A stretch of DNA of 64,000 nucleotides from Sulfuriferula plumbiphila (GCF_009938015.1 NZ_AP021884.1:2792585-2856584); one strand, 5' to 3'. Positions 45,132-55,505 are shown, counted from the stretch's first letter. The notes: generated from the sequence alone by a model not told the origin. Numbers and translations are program-made.

Positions 45132-45487
45132 AGCGCACCGTCGTGCTGCATTACACCAGCATTGCCAGCCTGATCGCGCTGATATTTCTACTGGTGGCGT
45201 GGGAGGGCTGGCTCGCGCCGCTCAGGCCCGGCGGCTCGATGCTGATTCTTAAAGTGTTGCCCCTGCTGCTGCCTCTGTTCGGCATCCTGCACGGCAGGCG
45301 TTATACCTACCAGTGGGCATCCATGCTGATCCTGATTTACTTCACCGAGGGCGTGGTGCGTGCATGGTCAGATCAGGGCGCCTCTGCCCAGCTCGCCGCG
45401 GGCGAAATCATCCTTTCAGCCATTTTTTTCTTCAGCGCCATTTACTACGCGCGCGATCTGGGGCGCCTTGCCCCTAACCGTCATTAG
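45128..45487 (+). CDS. DUF2069 membrane protein
   Basis: A 119-residue membrane protein with four helices (SLIALIFLLVAWEGWLAPL; VLPLLLPLFGILHGRRYTYQ), matching DUF2069. The ATG at 45128 overlaps the HugZ-like stop. The gene is often found after wrbA in this group; the function is unknown. Confidence 0.87.
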
Positions 45488-45533
45488 TGGGATGATTTCG
45501 CACTCATAATTCACAAAACAAGGCCGGTTCGGG

Positions 45534-45768
45534 ATGGAACCCCCACTGCAGCGCCGCACCAGTGACCGTCGCGAGCCCGATGACCGGCGTGAACTGGAGC
45601 GGCGCGGCCATCATTCGCGCCATACGGGTATGCGTTTCCCCACGTTCAGCGAACAGCGCATTCAGTTTTTCACCCGCTATCTTTTTTTTCTTGCTGGGGT
45701 GGGCGTTTTTCAATATGCCGGCGCTTCTGTCCGCTCGGCACATTGAGCTCGCCACCCCCCAGGCCTGA
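45534..45768 (+). pseudogene. Small membrane protein gene split by a T8 tract (frameshift or slippage)
   Basis: An ATG at 45534 opens a frame with a basic, charged N-terminus (RRTSDRREPDDRRELERRG) and RFPTFSEQRIQFFTRYLFF. At eight consecutive T (45682-45689) the plausible continuation moves to the next frame: FFFLLGWAFFNMPALLSARH with a short tail, ending at TGA 45766-45768. In the first frame the protein ends 22 bases earlier with non-membrane sequence. One base gained or lost in the T-run, or polymerase slippage on it, would join them to a single-pass protein of about 77 residues. Confidence 0.5.
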
Positions 45769-45791
45769 CACGCGCTTTCCCAGCCAGCCCG

Positions 45792-47330
45792 TCACACCTG
45801 CGGATGCGCCCGTTCCAGCTTGCTGTGCAATTTGTTCAGCGCATGCAAGTAAGCCTTGGCCGAGGCGGCCACAATATCGGTATCCGCACCCTGCCCGTTC
45901 ACGATCCGCCCGCCCCTGGATAGCCGCACCGTGACTTCGCCCTGCGCATCGGTGCCGGTGGTGATATTGTTCACCGAGTAGAGTTGCAATTCGGCACCGC
46001 TGTTGACGATGGATTCCAGCGCGCGGAATGCTGCATCCACCGGCCCACTGCCTTCGGCGCTGCCGTTTTTCTCCTGGCCGTTTTCGGCAATCACCACGCG
46101 CGCGCTGGGTATCTCGCCGGTTTCTGAACACACCTTGAGCGATACCAGCTTGAATAGCTCGGGGGTATTGGCGGCGGCCTCGTCGCTGACCAGCGCATGC
46201 AGATCTTCGTCGAAAATATCGTGCTTCTTGTCGGCGAGCTCCTTGAACCGGGCGAATGCGGCATTGAGCGCCTCTTCCGAATCCAGTTCAATACCCAGAT
46301 CGGTCAGGCGCGTACGAAATGCATTGCGTCCGGAGTGCTTGCCCAGCACCATCTTGTTCGCACTCCAGCCCACATCTTCGGCGCGCATGATTTCGTAGGT
46401 TTCGCGGTGTTTGAGTACGCCATCCTGATGGATGCCGGATTCGTGGGCAAACGCATTGGCGCCGACAATGGCCTTGTTCGGCTGTACCGTAAAGCCGGTA
46501 ATGCCGGACACCAGGCGCGAGGCAGGAACGATCTGCGTCGCATCAATGCGCGTTTCACAGCCAAACACATCCTGACGGGTGCGCACCGCCATGACGATTT
46601 CTTCCAACGCAGCATTGCCGGCCCGCTCGCCCAGGCCATTGACCGTGCATTCCACCTGACGCGCGCCATTCAATACCGCAGACAGTGAATTCGCCACCGC
46701 CAGACCCAGGTCATTGTGGCAGTGCACCGAGAACACCGCCCTGTCGGCATTGGGGATACGGTTGCGCAGGTTGCGGATCAGTTCGCCAAACTGGCCGGGC
46801 AGGCTATAACCCACGGTGTCTGGAATATTCAGCGTAGCGGCACCCGCATCGATCACCGCTTCCAGCACGCGACACAGGAAATCCGGATCGGAGCGCCCCG
46901 CGTCCTCGGGAGAGAACTCCACGTTATCGGTATATTGACGCGCCCATTTGACCGCTTTGACCGCCTGCTCGATGACCTGGTCCGGGGTCATGCGCAGCTT
47001 TTTTTCCATGTGGATGGCACTGGTGGCGATAAAGGTGTGAATGCGCGCAGAACGCGCACCGCGCAGCGCCTCCCCGGCACGCTGGATGTCACGCTCCAGC
47101 GCCCGCGCCAGGCCGCATACGGTGCTGTCCCTGATGGCATCCGCCACTGCCTTGACCGATTCGAAATCGCCATTGGAGGCGGCCGGGAATCCCGCCTCGA
47201 TCACATCCACGCGCATCCTCTCGAGCTGGCGTGCGATACGCACCTTTTCTTCGCGCGTCATCGAGGCACCCGGGCTTTGCTCGCCATCGCGCAGGGTGGT
47301 ATCAAAAATGATTAAATGGTCTTGGCTCAT
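45792..47330 (-). CDS. leuA: 2-isopropylmalate synthase
   Basis: A 512-residue LeuA, the first step of leucine synthesis, condensing acetyl-CoA with 2-ketoisovalerate. [20 protein letters not shown] is the catalytic DRE motif. [22 protein letters not shown]-like [15 protein letters not shown] and [17 protein letters not shown] with metal-binding histidines follow. The C-terminal regulatory domain includes [20 protein letters not shown]. It ends the ilv-psd-pssA-leuA run. Confidence 0.97.
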   Translation of the reverse strand: MSQDHLIIFDTTLRDGEQSPGASMTREEKVRIARQLERMRVDVIEAGFPAASNGDFESVKAVADAIRDSTVCGLARALERDIQRAGEALRGARSARIHTFIATSAIHMEKKLRMTPDQVIEQAVKAVKWARQYTDNVEFSPEDAGRSDPDFLCRVLEAVIDAGAATLNIPDTVGYSLPGQFGELIRNLRNRIPNADRAVFSVHCHNDLGLAVANSLSAVLNGARQVECTVNGLGERAGNAALEEIVMAVRTRQDVFGCETRIDATQIVPASRLVSGITGFTVQPNKAIVGANAFAHESGIHQDGVLKHRETYEIMRAEDVGWSANKMVLGKHSGRNAFRTRLTDLGIELDSEEALNAAFARFKELADKKHDIFDEDLHALVSDEAAANTPELFKLVSLKVCSETGEIPSARVVIAENGQEKNGSAEGSGPVDAAFRALESIVNSGAELQLYSVNNITTGTDAQGEVTVRLSRGGRIVNGQGADTDIVAASAKAYLHALNKLHSKLERAHPQV

Positions 47331-47366
47331 GGCTTACTCCATCCTGCTCTGGGCAGGCATTCGCTC

Positions 47367-48140
47367 TTACTTGTTGAGGCCGGAAATCCTGGTACGTCTG
47401 CGGCGCAGCCATCGCCATACCCACATCGCATAGCCCGACAAGGCATACAGCCCGACAATCGCAAACAACACGTCTGGCGGACTATACGCTACCAGCACAA
47501 ATGCCATTGCAATCAGGAATATCACGACAAATGGCACGCTGCGCCGCAGGTTGATTTCCTTGCCGCTGTAATAGCGGATATTGCTTACCATGGTCAAGCC
47601 TGCGAACAGGGTCACCGCAAAGGTGAGCCAGCGCACATCCGCTCCCTGAATGCCGTACTCATTCATCACCCATACCAGTCCGGCGATGAGTGCAGCCGCA
47701 GCGGGGCTTGGCAAACCCTGAAAATAACTTTTGTCGGCCACTTCCGACTGAGTATTGAAACGCGCCAGGCGTAGCGCAGCACCCACGCAGTAGATGAAAG
47801 CGGCGATCCAGCCCAGCTTGCCCATGCCTTTGAGTGCCCACACATAGGCCACCAGCGCAGGCGCCACACCAAATGACACCATGTCCGACAGCGAGTCATA
47901 TTCCGCACCAAACGCACTCTGGGTATGAGTAAGCCGCGCCACACGGCCATCCAGCCCGTCCAGCACCATGGCAATGAAAATCGCCACGGCAGACAGTTCA
48001 TAAGCGCCATTCATTGCTTGCACAATCGCGTAAAACCCTGCAAACAAGGCACCCGTGGTAAACAGGTTGGGCAACAGATATATGCCGCGCCGCTGCATGC
48101 GGTCACTTGTCAGCGATTTGAGAGGACGATTGTCTGCCAT
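47367..48140 (-). CDS. pssA: CDP-diacylglycerol--serine O-phosphatidyltransferase
   Basis: A 257-residue membrane enzyme of the CDP-alcohol phosphatidyltransferase family, making phosphatidylserine. The signature DGLDGRVARLTHTQSAFGAE continues to YDSLSD. Six or so helices follow the N-terminal RRGIYLLPNLFTTGALFAGF. The ATG at 48140 (MADNRPLKSL) is used; a longer frame upstream overlaps psd. Adjacent psd completes phosphatidylethanolamine synthesis. Confidence 0.94.
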   Translation of the reverse strand: MADNRPLKSLTSDRMQRRGIYLLPNLFTTGALFAGFYAIVQAMNGAYELSAVAIFIAMVLDGLDGRVARLTHTQSAFGAEYDSLSDMVSFGVAPALVAYVWALKGMGKLGWIAAFIYCVGAALRLARFNTQSEVADKSYFQGLPSPAAAALIAGLVWVMNEYGIQGADVRWLTFAVTLFAGLTMVSNIRYYSGKEINLRRSVPFVVIFLIAMAFVLVAYSPPDVLFAIVGLYALSGYAMWVWRWLRRRRTRISGLNK

Positions 48141-48147
48141 GCTCGCT

Positions 48148-48789
48148 TTATAGCTCAGCCAGCACATCGCTGCTGGCACTGACTTTGTCGCCCAGCGCCA
48201 CTTTGACCCGTGCGGTCAGCGGCAGATAGACGTCCACGCGCGACCCGAAGCGGATAAAGCCGTAGCGCTGACCGCGGGTCAGCTTATCCTTGGCTTTGAC
48301 GTAACACAGGATACGGCGCGCCACCAGCCCGGCGATCTGCACGCAAGTGACATCGTGGCCGGATTTCGTCCTGATCCACAAGGCATTGCGCTCATTGGCG
48401 ACCGACGCTTTCTCCAGCGCGGCATTAACGAAGCTGCCGGGGAAATACCACATCTTTTTGATGGTGCCATCCACCGGACTGCGGTTGGAGTGCACGTTGA
48501 ACACGTTCATGAACACACTCACCATCAGCGCCTCGCGCTTGAGATAGGGGTCGGTAACGCGTTCCACCTTGACGACACGCCCGTCTGCCGGGCACAACAC
48601 CAGATTGTCGCCTGGTGGGATAAGGCGTGGCGGGTCACGAAAGAACTGCAGGATAAACAGCGTGATCATCCACAGCGGCAGTGCCCACAGCCAGCCTGCG
48701 AATACGCTTACAAGCATGGAAACCAGCGTGGCTATCGCCAGAAACGGCCAACCTTCACGGGCAATAATGGGATGGGGATAATTTTTCAA
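48148..48789 (-). CDS. psd: Phosphatidylserine decarboxylase, pyruvoyl type
   Basis: A proenzyme that makes phosphatidylethanolamine. The self-cleavage site is G182-S183 in [27 protein letters not shown] and [16 protein letters not shown] are family landmarks. The conserved N-terminus [15 protein letters not shown] begins right after a TTG at 48789, giving 213 residues, the usual length. An ATG at 48837 would add 16 residues, but it lies inside a hairpin loop after ilvC, so the TTG is preferred. Confidence 0.9.
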   Translation of the reverse strand: MKNYPHPIIAREGWPFLAIATLVSMLVSVFAGWLWALPLWMITLFILQFFRDPPRLIPPGDNLVLCPADGRVVKVERVTDPYLKREALMVSVFMNVFNVHSNRSPVDGTIKKMWYFPGSFVNAALEKASVANERNALWIRTKSGHDVTCVQIAGLVARRILCYVKAKDKLTRGQRYGFIRFGSRVDVYLPLTARVKVALGDKVSASSDVLAEL

Positions 48790-48816
48790 TTTTGAGCCGG
48801 CTTGATAAATGAACAA

Positions 48817-48851
48817 GGCACGGAGCGACAATATCATGACGTCTCCGTGCC
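48817..48851 (-). terminator. Hairpin between ilvC and psd
   Basis: Arms GGCACGGAG and CTCCGTGCC pair across a 17-base loop, 20 bases after the ilvC stop. On the minus strand it is followed by TTGTTCATTT, which is only moderately T-rich. It may partly terminate the ilv transcript or stabilise its 3' end. Confidence 0.5.
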
Positions 48852-48870
48852 TCCTGGTCAGTGCGTGCGA

Positions 48871-49908
<1,038 letters not shown>

Positions 49909-50400
49909 TCAAACCTTGAGAATGCGTTCGCCGCGTCCGATGCCGGAAGCGCCGGTACGTACCGTTTCCAGGATGGAGGCCTGGTCAAGCGCCTCGATGA
50001 AGGCGTCCAGCTTGGAGCCTGGGCCTGTCAATTCGATGGTGTAGGTTTTTTCAGTCACATCGATGATGCGCCCGCGAAAAATCTCCGCCATGCGCTTCAT
50101 TTCTTCACGATCCTTGCCGAAGGCGCGCACTTTTACCAGCATCAGCTCGCGTTCGATGTGGCTGCCGTCGGACAGGTCGAGGATTTTCACCACATCAATC
50201 AGCTTGTTGAGCTGCTTGATGATCTGCTCGATCACATCTTCCGAGCCGCGCGTGACGATGGTCATGCGCGACAGCGTGGCATCTTCGGTAGGCGCGACGG
50301 TAAGCGATTCGATGTTGTAGCCACGCGCGGAGAACAGTCCGGCCACGCGCGACAGGGCGCCCGCTTCGTTCTCCATCAGCAGGGAAATGATATGGCGCAT
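49909..50400 (-). CDS. ilvN: Acetolactate synthase small (regulatory) subunit
   Basis: A 163-residue regulatory subunit with an N-terminal ACT domain (HIISLLMENEAGALSRVAGL, FSARGYNIESLTVAPTED) and a C-terminal domain ending around IGRGERILKV. It confers valine feedback on IlvB. It starts one base after the ilvB stop. Confidence 0.96.
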   Translation of the reverse strand: MRHIISLLMENEAGALSRVAGLFSARGYNIESLTVAPTEDATLSRMTIVTRGSEDVIEQIIKQLNKLIDVVKILDLSDGSHIERELMLVKVRAFGKDREEMKRMAEIFRGRIIDVTEKTYTIELTGPGSKLDAFIEALDQASILETVRTGASGIGRGERILKV

Positions 50401-50401
50401 G

Positions 50402-52108
50402 TTACAGCTCCTCCGCCAGTATCATTTCGCTGATACCCTTGCCGCCCGGCACCATCGGGAACACGTTCTCGGTCTGGTCGGTGATGAAATCCATGAACAC
50501 CAGCCGTTCCTTCATGGCAAACGCCGCGCGCAGCGCAGGCTCCACATCCTCGGGCTTGTCGATCTTCATACCGACGTGACCGTAAGCCTCGGCAAGTTTA
50601 ACAAAATCCGGCAGGGAATCCATGTAGGACTCGGCATAACGGTTCCCGTAGAAGAATTCCTGCCACTGGCGCACCATGCCCATGTAGCGGTTATTCAGAT
50701 TCACGATCTTCAGTGGCAGGTGGTACTGCTTGCAGGTGGAAAGCTCCTGGATGCACATCTGGATGCTGGACTCGCCGGTCACGCAAGCCACATCGGCATG
50801 CGGGTGGGCCAGTTGCACCCCCATCGCGGCAGGCAGGCCGAAGCCCATGGTACCGAGGCCACCCGAGGTGATCCAGCGGCGCGGCTGGTCAAATTTGTAG
50901 AACTGCGCCGCCCACATCTGGTGCTGACCCACGTCGGTGGTCACGAAAGCGTCGCCACCGGTGACTTCCCACAGCTTTTCCACCACGAACTGGGGTTTGA
51001 TAATGGGACTGGCGTGATTGTACTTGAGGCAATTCTTGGCGCGCCACAATTCGATTTGTGTCCACCAGGCCTTGATCGCCTTGGCCTCGGACTTTTCCTT
51101 GCCGGCCTTGATGAGCTTGATCATCTCATCCAGCACGCCTGCCACATCCCCGACAATCGGCACGTCCACCTTGACGCGCTTGGAGATGGACGACGGGTCG
51201 ATATCGATGTGAACAATGCGGCGCGCGTCCCGGGCAAAGTGCTCGGGCGAACCGATCACGCGATCATCGAAACGCGCCCCCACGGCCAGCAGCACATCAC
51301 AATGCTGCATGGCCATGTTGGCCTCGTAAGTGCCGTGCATCCCGAGCATTCCCAGAAACTGGGCATCCGTAGCGGGATAAGCACCCAGCCCCATCAGCGT
51401 ATTGGTAATGGGGTAGCCCAGCAGTTTGGCGAGCTGGGTCAGCTGGGTTGAAGCATTGCTCAACACCACACCACCACCCGCGTAGATCATTGGGCGCTTG
51501 GCTTCGAGCAGCATTTGCACGGCTTTTTTGACTTGTCCGGCATGCCCCTTGACCACCGGACTGTAGGAGCGCATGGACACCGTTTCCGGATAGGCGAATT
51601 CGTGGCTTTGCTGGGTGATATCCTTGGGGATGTCCACCAACACCGGACCCGGACGGCCGGTGGCGGCGATGTAGAAAGCCTTTTTGATCGTGGCCGCCAG
51701 ATCCTTGATGTCTTTCACCAGGAAATTATGCTTGACGCAGGGACGCGTGATACCGACTGTGTCCACCTCCTGGAAAGCATCCATGCCAATGGCATGCGTG
51801 GGTACCTGACCACTGATGACCACCACCGGAATCGAATCCATGTAGGCCGTGGCGATGCCGGTCACGGCATTGGTCAATCCCGGACCGGAAGTGACCAGTG
51901 CCACACCCACCTTGCCGCTGGAGCGCGCGTAGCCGTCTGCCGCATGCACGGCAGCCTGCTCATGGCGCACCAGGACGTGCTTGAATTTATCCTGCTTGAA
52001 AATCTCGTCGTATATATTGAGAACCGCCCCGCCCGGATAGCCGAATACAAATTCGACCCCCTCCTCGGCCAGGCAGCGCACGGTAATTTCGGCGCCCGTC
52101 AATTCCAT
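50402..52108 (-). CDS. ilvB: Acetolactate synthase large (catalytic) subunit
   Basis: A 568-residue ThDP-dependent enzyme. ELTGAEITVRCLAEEGVEFV, FGYPGGAVLNIYDE with the catalytic glutamate further on (VRHEQAAVHAADGYARSSGK), and the ThDP motif CVTGESSIQMCIQELSTCKQ continuing to NNRYMGMVRQWQEFFY are present. The GDG of the ThDP motif reads GES here. The start is the ATG at 52108; a TTG four codons upstream is possible. It follows the MutS-like gene by about 75 bases. Confidence 0.95.
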   Translation of the reverse strand: MELTGAEITVRCLAEEGVEFVFGYPGGAVLNIYDEIFKQDKFKHVLVRHEQAAVHAADGYARSSGKVGVALVTSGPGLTNAVTGIATAYMDSIPVVVISGQVPTHAIGMDAFQEVDTVGITRPCVKHNFLVKDIKDLAATIKKAFYIAATGRPGPVLVDIPKDITQQSHEFAYPETVSMRSYSPVVKGHAGQVKKAVQMLLEAKRPMIYAGGGVVLSNASTQLTQLAKLLGYPITNTLMGLGAYPATDAQFLGMLGMHGTYEANMAMQHCDVLLAVGARFDDRVIGSPEHFARDARRIVHIDIDPSSISKRVKVDVPIVGDVAGVLDEMIKLIKAGKEKSEAKAIKAWWTQIELWRAKNCLKYNHASPIIKPQFVVEKLWEVTGGDAFVTTDVGQHQMWAAQFYKFDQPRRWITSGGLGTMGFGLPAAMGVQLAHPHADVACVTGESSIQMCIQELSTCKQYHLPLKIVNLNNRYMGMVRQWQEFFYGNRYAESYMDSLPDFVKLAEAYGHVGMKIDKPEDVEPALRAAFAMKERLVFMDFITDQTENVFPMVPGGKGISEMILAEEL

Positions 52109-52184
52109 AACTATGGCCAATCTGCCTAATTTGTAGAACCTTCAATACTAATGGTTATCGCCTGGCAGGTCAAAAAAACCATGG

Positions 52185-53771
52185 TCAAATCCGGCCTGAT
52201 TCGGGCTTTTGTTTTGCGGCATGAATGCGGGCCAAATAGCTGCGCGCACGATTGATCAAATCACCGGGCAAGCCGTTTTTCTCGGCAATAATCAAACCCA
52301 GGGATTGCCCGGACTTGCCGAACTCCAGCTCGTAAGTGGGCGACAGGCTGGCATGGTCGAAGCGCATCGAGGCATTGCACAGATAGTCATGCTCATCCGC
52401 AAACGCCTTGAGCGGGGTGAGGTGAGTGGTCACGATGCCGTGCACGCGGCGCGTGGCAAGTTCGTCCAGCACCGCCATGGCGAGCGACGCACCTTCCTCG
52501 GGGTCGGTGCCGGTGCCCAGCTCGTCCATCAGCACCAGCGTGCGCTGGTCGGCCTCGTGCAGCAGCCTTTTCAGCACCTCGACATGCCCGGCAAACGTGG
52601 ACAGGTGATTGTGCAGGCTTTGTTTATCGCCCACGTCCACGATCACCCGGTTGAAATGACCGATGATGCAATTGCCTTCAGACGGCAGATGCAGGCCGCA
52701 GTATGCCATGGTGACCAGCAGCCCGACGGTTTTCAGCACCACCGTCTTGCCGCCGGTATTGGGCCCGGTAATTACCATCATGGACTGCCCGTCGCCCAGG
52801 TGGATGCTGAGCGGCACCAGACGGGCGATATTTTTTTCCCGGAATTGCAGCAATAACTGCGGATGATAGGCCTGCTCGAGCACCACTTTGGCCTCATCCA
52901 CCAGTGTCGGCGCGCTGGCGTTGAGCGCTGCGGAGAACTGGCCGGCGGCCAGCGCCAGGTCCAGCCAGGTAATCGCATCCACCAGCCGGTTCAGGTCGTC
53001 GAGGTGAGTGCGCACTGTGTCGGTCACCGCGCGCAGCACGATTTGATTCTGCCCCTCGATCTGGCCATTGAAGGCTTCCAGACGATTGTTGTGCGCCACC
53101 GCTTCGATCGGCTCGACCAGAATGTCGCGTCCGCCGCCAATCGAGCCGCGCCGCACGCCCTTCATCTGCTCGGCGTGGCTGGCACGCACCGCCAGCACTG
53201 CGCGCGTGCCATGCCAGTGCACGCGGCTGCTGTCGTCGAACATGCCTGCCACATCCGGGCTCGCCATGCGCGCCTTGAGCTGCGTCTCCAGTTCCTGCCG
53301 CACATGGTGGTATTGCTTGTGCAGCGCGTCGAGTGCTGGCGTAGCATCTTCACGCAGACGCCCGGCATGGCTGATGGTTTTGTCCAGCACCTCGACCAGC
53401 GCTGCGGGCGCCTTGAGCTCGTTGATACGCGCGAAGAGCGCAGGGTAAGCGCCCACCAGCTCACGCAGCATCAGGCCGGTCTGCATCACCTGGCGCAAGT
53501 TGTGCAATCCGCTGGCGGGCAGCGCGGCGCCCGGCTGTGCGGCCTGGCGCAGTGCCGGACGGATATCCGGCACCTGATTAAAACGCGGCAGCTTGTAGGC
53601 ATCCGCTGCCTCGCGCGCGGCACTCACGGCGCGCTGCATTTCGCGCGCAATATCGAGACTGGGTGCGGGTTCCAGGTTGCGTGCCGCGTCGGCACCGTAG
53701 GGGGAAAAAGTCAGGCGTTCGAGAATGCGGCGGATGCCGTCGAATTCCAGCGCCTTGAGATCGCTTTGCAT
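52185..53771 (-). CDS. MutS2-like ATPase without Smr nuclease domain
   Basis: A 528-residue protein of the MutS2 branch. It has an N-terminal ALEFDGIRRILERLTFSPYG, core and clamp helices, Walker A ITGPNTGGKTVVLKTVG, then LVLMDELGTGTDPEEGASLA and the switch HLTPLKAFADEHDYL, ending with LINRARSYLARIHAAKQK. Full MutS2 is about 780 residues with KOW and Smr nuclease domains at the C-terminus; both are absent. MutS2 acts on stalled ribosomes or recombination intermediates. The ATG at 53771 suits the family start. Its terminator-side neighbour is the DUF2173 cluster. Confidence 0.88.
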   Translation of the reverse strand: MQSDLKALEFDGIRRILERLTFSPYGADAARNLEPAPSLDIAREMQRAVSAAREAADAYKLPRFNQVPDIRPALRQAAQPGAALPASGLHNLRQVMQTGLMLRELVGAYPALFARINELKAPAALVEVLDKTISHAGRLREDATPALDALHKQYHHVRQELETQLKARMASPDVAGMFDDSSRVHWHGTRAVLAVRASHAEQMKGVRRGSIGGGRDILVEPIEAVAHNNRLEAFNGQIEGQNQIVLRAVTDTVRTHLDDLNRLVDAITWLDLALAAGQFSAALNASAPTLVDEAKVVLEQAYHPQLLLQFREKNIARLVPLSIHLGDGQSMMVITGPNTGGKTVVLKTVGLLVTMAYCGLHLPSEGNCIIGHFNRVIVDVGDKQSLHNHLSTFAGHVEVLKRLLHEADQRTLVLMDELGTGTDPEEGASLAMAVLDELATRRVHGIVTTHLTPLKAFADEHDYLCNASMRFDHASLSPTYELEFGKSGQSLGLIIAEKNGLPGDLINRARSYLARIHAAKQKPESGRI

Positions 53772-53812
53772 GGACAAATGGATTCAAAAAAGCATCAATG
53801 TAACAAACAAGC

Positions 53813-53842
53813 AAAAACGCCGCCACAGTGGCGGCGTTTTTT
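53813..53842 (-). terminator. Terminator of the DUF2173 gene cluster
   Basis: A 13-base stem with the core ACGCCGCCA and a three-base loop, flanked by A and T runs, sits 19 bases beyond the stop of the last DUF2173 gene. On the minus strand it is followed by TTTTTGC. It separates the DUF2173 cluster from the MutS2-like gene. Confidence 0.9.
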
Positions 53843-53860
53843 CGGGTGGCGGCCCCGGAT

Positions 53861-54196
53861 TTACTGGTGCGAGGCGTCTTCCAGCGCCGCCATGATTTCA
53901 TTGATGGCAGCTTCCCGGTTGTCCACCATCGCCACCAGGTTGGCCACATTGCACACGGTCAGGTTGGTACCATGCACAATCCAGCCTTTGGCGGGAGTCC
54001 AGCCGCGCATCTGGGAAAACAGCGAAAACAGGTCGGCATTGCCCGATACCATGCGCCGGTACCATTGCGCAAACTGCGCCAGGCGCCCCTGCATCTCTGC
54101 CGGGATCACGCCTTCGCCTTCGAGGATCCTGCCATCGTCCTGAAAACGACACACCGCAACCACACCATCCAGCACTAAAATCCGTTTGAGCGACAT
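53861..54196 (-). CDS. DUF2173 family protein (third of three in tandem)
   Basis: A 111-residue DUF2173 protein. LKRILVLDGVVAVCRFQDDG, then QFAQWYRRMVSGNADLFSLF and GWTPAKGWIVHGTNLTVCNV with NLVAMVDNREAAINEIMAAL are the landmarks shared with its two neighbours. The fold is predicted roadblock/profilin-like; the function is unknown. It follows the middle paralogue by eight bases. Confidence 0.82.
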   Translation of the reverse strand: MSLKRILVLDGVVAVCRFQDDGRILEGEGVIPAEMQGRLAQFAQWYRRMVSGNADLFSLFSQMRGWTPAKGWIVHGTNLTVCNVANLVAMVDNREAAINEIMAALEDASHQ

Positions 54197-54204
54197 ATCC
54201 GCCC

Positions 54205-54549
54205 CTATGCCGCACAGGCAGAAATAGCGGCGAAGGCCACCTCGTAATCGGCATCGCGGTTTTTTACCACCACACCGCAATTGCCGTTCACCACCGCCGT
54301 CCAGTCCAGCCCAACCAGGGAAAAGCCCTGCAGCGGCTCAAAACCTTTTTGCCCGGTGAGCGCTTCCCAGCCACGGGCCTCCATGGTGGCAACCGCCATG
54401 TTGGCAACACAGGTGTGCGCCAGCAGATCCAGCACTTGCGGTGTCAGTTCGTTACCTTCCTTGATCATCTGATTGGTCAGATCACCTTTGTCAGTGTAAG
54501 TGAACGCCGCCATTACGCCGGGGACTTCCATCAGTTTGGCCAGTTCCAT
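54205..54549 (-). CDS. DUF2173 family protein (second of three in tandem)
   Basis: A 114-residue paralogue. It shows ELAKLMEVPGVMAAFTYTDK, VLDLLAHTCVANMAVATMEA, EALTGQKGFEPLQGFSLVGL and WTAVVNGNCGVVVKNRDADY. The ribosome-binding site GGAGGT is ideal. It diverges most from the other two in the C-terminal half (CGVVVKNRDADYEVAFAAIS). Confidence 0.83.
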   Translation of the reverse strand: MELAKLMEVPGVMAAFTYTDKGDLTNQMIKEGNELTPQVLDLLAHTCVANMAVATMEARGWEALTGQKGFEPLQGFSLVGLDWTAVVNGNCGVVVKNRDADYEVAFAAISACAA

Positions 54550-54582
54550 TGTTACCTCCTGTTGCGATTCAGAATTTTTAGA

Positions 54583-54987
54583 TTAAACCAGTTGCTCTGT
54601 GACATCGCCACCGATTTTGGAGTACATGACTTTCATCACGTCGTCGCTGATATCGCCTACTTTTGCGCGCAACACAGTCATCACGTCGTTGAGCACGCCC
54701 TGGCGATTTTCCAGCAGGCAGAAAAAATTGCCCACAGCGCACACGCTGACCTGCTTGCCGCGCACCACCCAGCCCTGTAGCGGGCGGCAACCGCAGTGCT
54801 CGGCAAACGAGCTGAACATTTCAGCCTGCATACTGGCGTTGAGGGTATTGGCGCGACACAGAATGGATGCCATGCGGGCGTATTCATCGGTGAGCCCGCC
54901 TTCATAAGTGTAACGATCGCCCCGGTAGGCGTATTCTCCTGCTGCGATTACGCCCGGGATGGCCATGAGCTGTTTTGCTAGATGCAT
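54583..54987 (-). CDS. DUF2173 family protein (first of three in tandem)
   Basis: A 134-residue paralogue, the longest. It shows HLAKQLMAIPGVIAAGEYAY, GGLTDEYARMASILCRANTL, CRPLQGWVVRGKQVSVCAVG and FFCLLENRQGVLNDVMTVLR, plus a C-terminal extension (DDVMKVMYSKIGGDVTEQLV). The GGAGGGG before the ATG is strong. It is the first gene of the cluster and diverges from the RDD gene. Confidence 0.83.
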   Translation of the reverse strand: MHLAKQLMAIPGVIAAGEYAYRGDRYTYEGGLTDEYARMASILCRANTLNASMQAEMFSSFAEHCGCRPLQGWVVRGKQVSVCAVGNFFCLLENRQGVLNDVMTVLRAKVGDISDDVMKVMYSKIGGDVTEQLV

Positions 54988-55063
54988 CTCCCCTCCTCCG
55001 TTGTTATGCTTGCGACGAAACTATGAGCGTGGTTTTAATGCCTTTTGGAATAGAATAGAGATT

Positions 55064-55495
55064 ATGGAAAAAAGTGCAACTCCTTCGCTGCCAACAGCTG
55101 GTTTATGGCGTCGTATTTCGGCAATGATTTATGAATCGCTCCTATTGTTGGCATTGTTATTCATTGCAGACTATCTGTTTTTAGCGCTGACGCATAATGC
55201 CTCTTCGCCACTTTTTAAGGCGCTATTACAGGCCTATTTGTTACTGATGATGGCGGGATATTTCAGCTGGTCGTGGCTGCGCGGACAAACACTGGCGATG
55301 AAAACCTGGCGCATTCGCGTGGTCAATCGGGAAGGCGCTGCACTCACGTTGCAACAGGCTCTGCTACGTTTCGTGCTGGCCATGGTGCTCATCCCCGCTT
55401 TTGGCATCAGCCTGATTTGGGCACTGTTTGATCGAGACAAGCAGTTTCTGCATGACCGTCTTGCCGGCACGCGCCTGGTGAGAACCGACGCTTAG
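55064..55495 (+). CDS. RDD family membrane protein
   Basis: A 143-residue membrane protein of the RDD family. It has LWRRISAMIYESLLLLALLF with the RDD-type arginine and acidic residue, AMKTWRIRVVNREGAALTLQ, and the C-terminal FDRDKQFLHDRLAGTRLV. Three or four helices. The function is unknown. It converges with lptG. AT-richer than the neighbours. Confidence 0.87.
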   Translation: MEKSATPSLPTAGLWRRISAMIYESLLLLALLFIADYLFLALTHNASSPLFKALLQAYLLLMMAGYFSWSWLRGQTLAMKTWRIRVVNREGAALTLQQALLRFVLAMVLIPAFGISLIWALFDRDKQFLHDRLAGTRLVRTDA

Positions 55496-55505
55496 GCATA
55501 GGTGC

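Noticed and set aside
45504-45755. 83-residue minus-strand frame over the T8 gene
   Set aside because: The plus strand gives a more protein-like sequence with a membrane segment; the minus frame starts with no ribosome-binding site.
52109-52184. Attenuator or leader peptide before ilvB
   Set aside because: The short gap shows no run of Leu, Ile or Val codons and no mutually exclusive hairpins.
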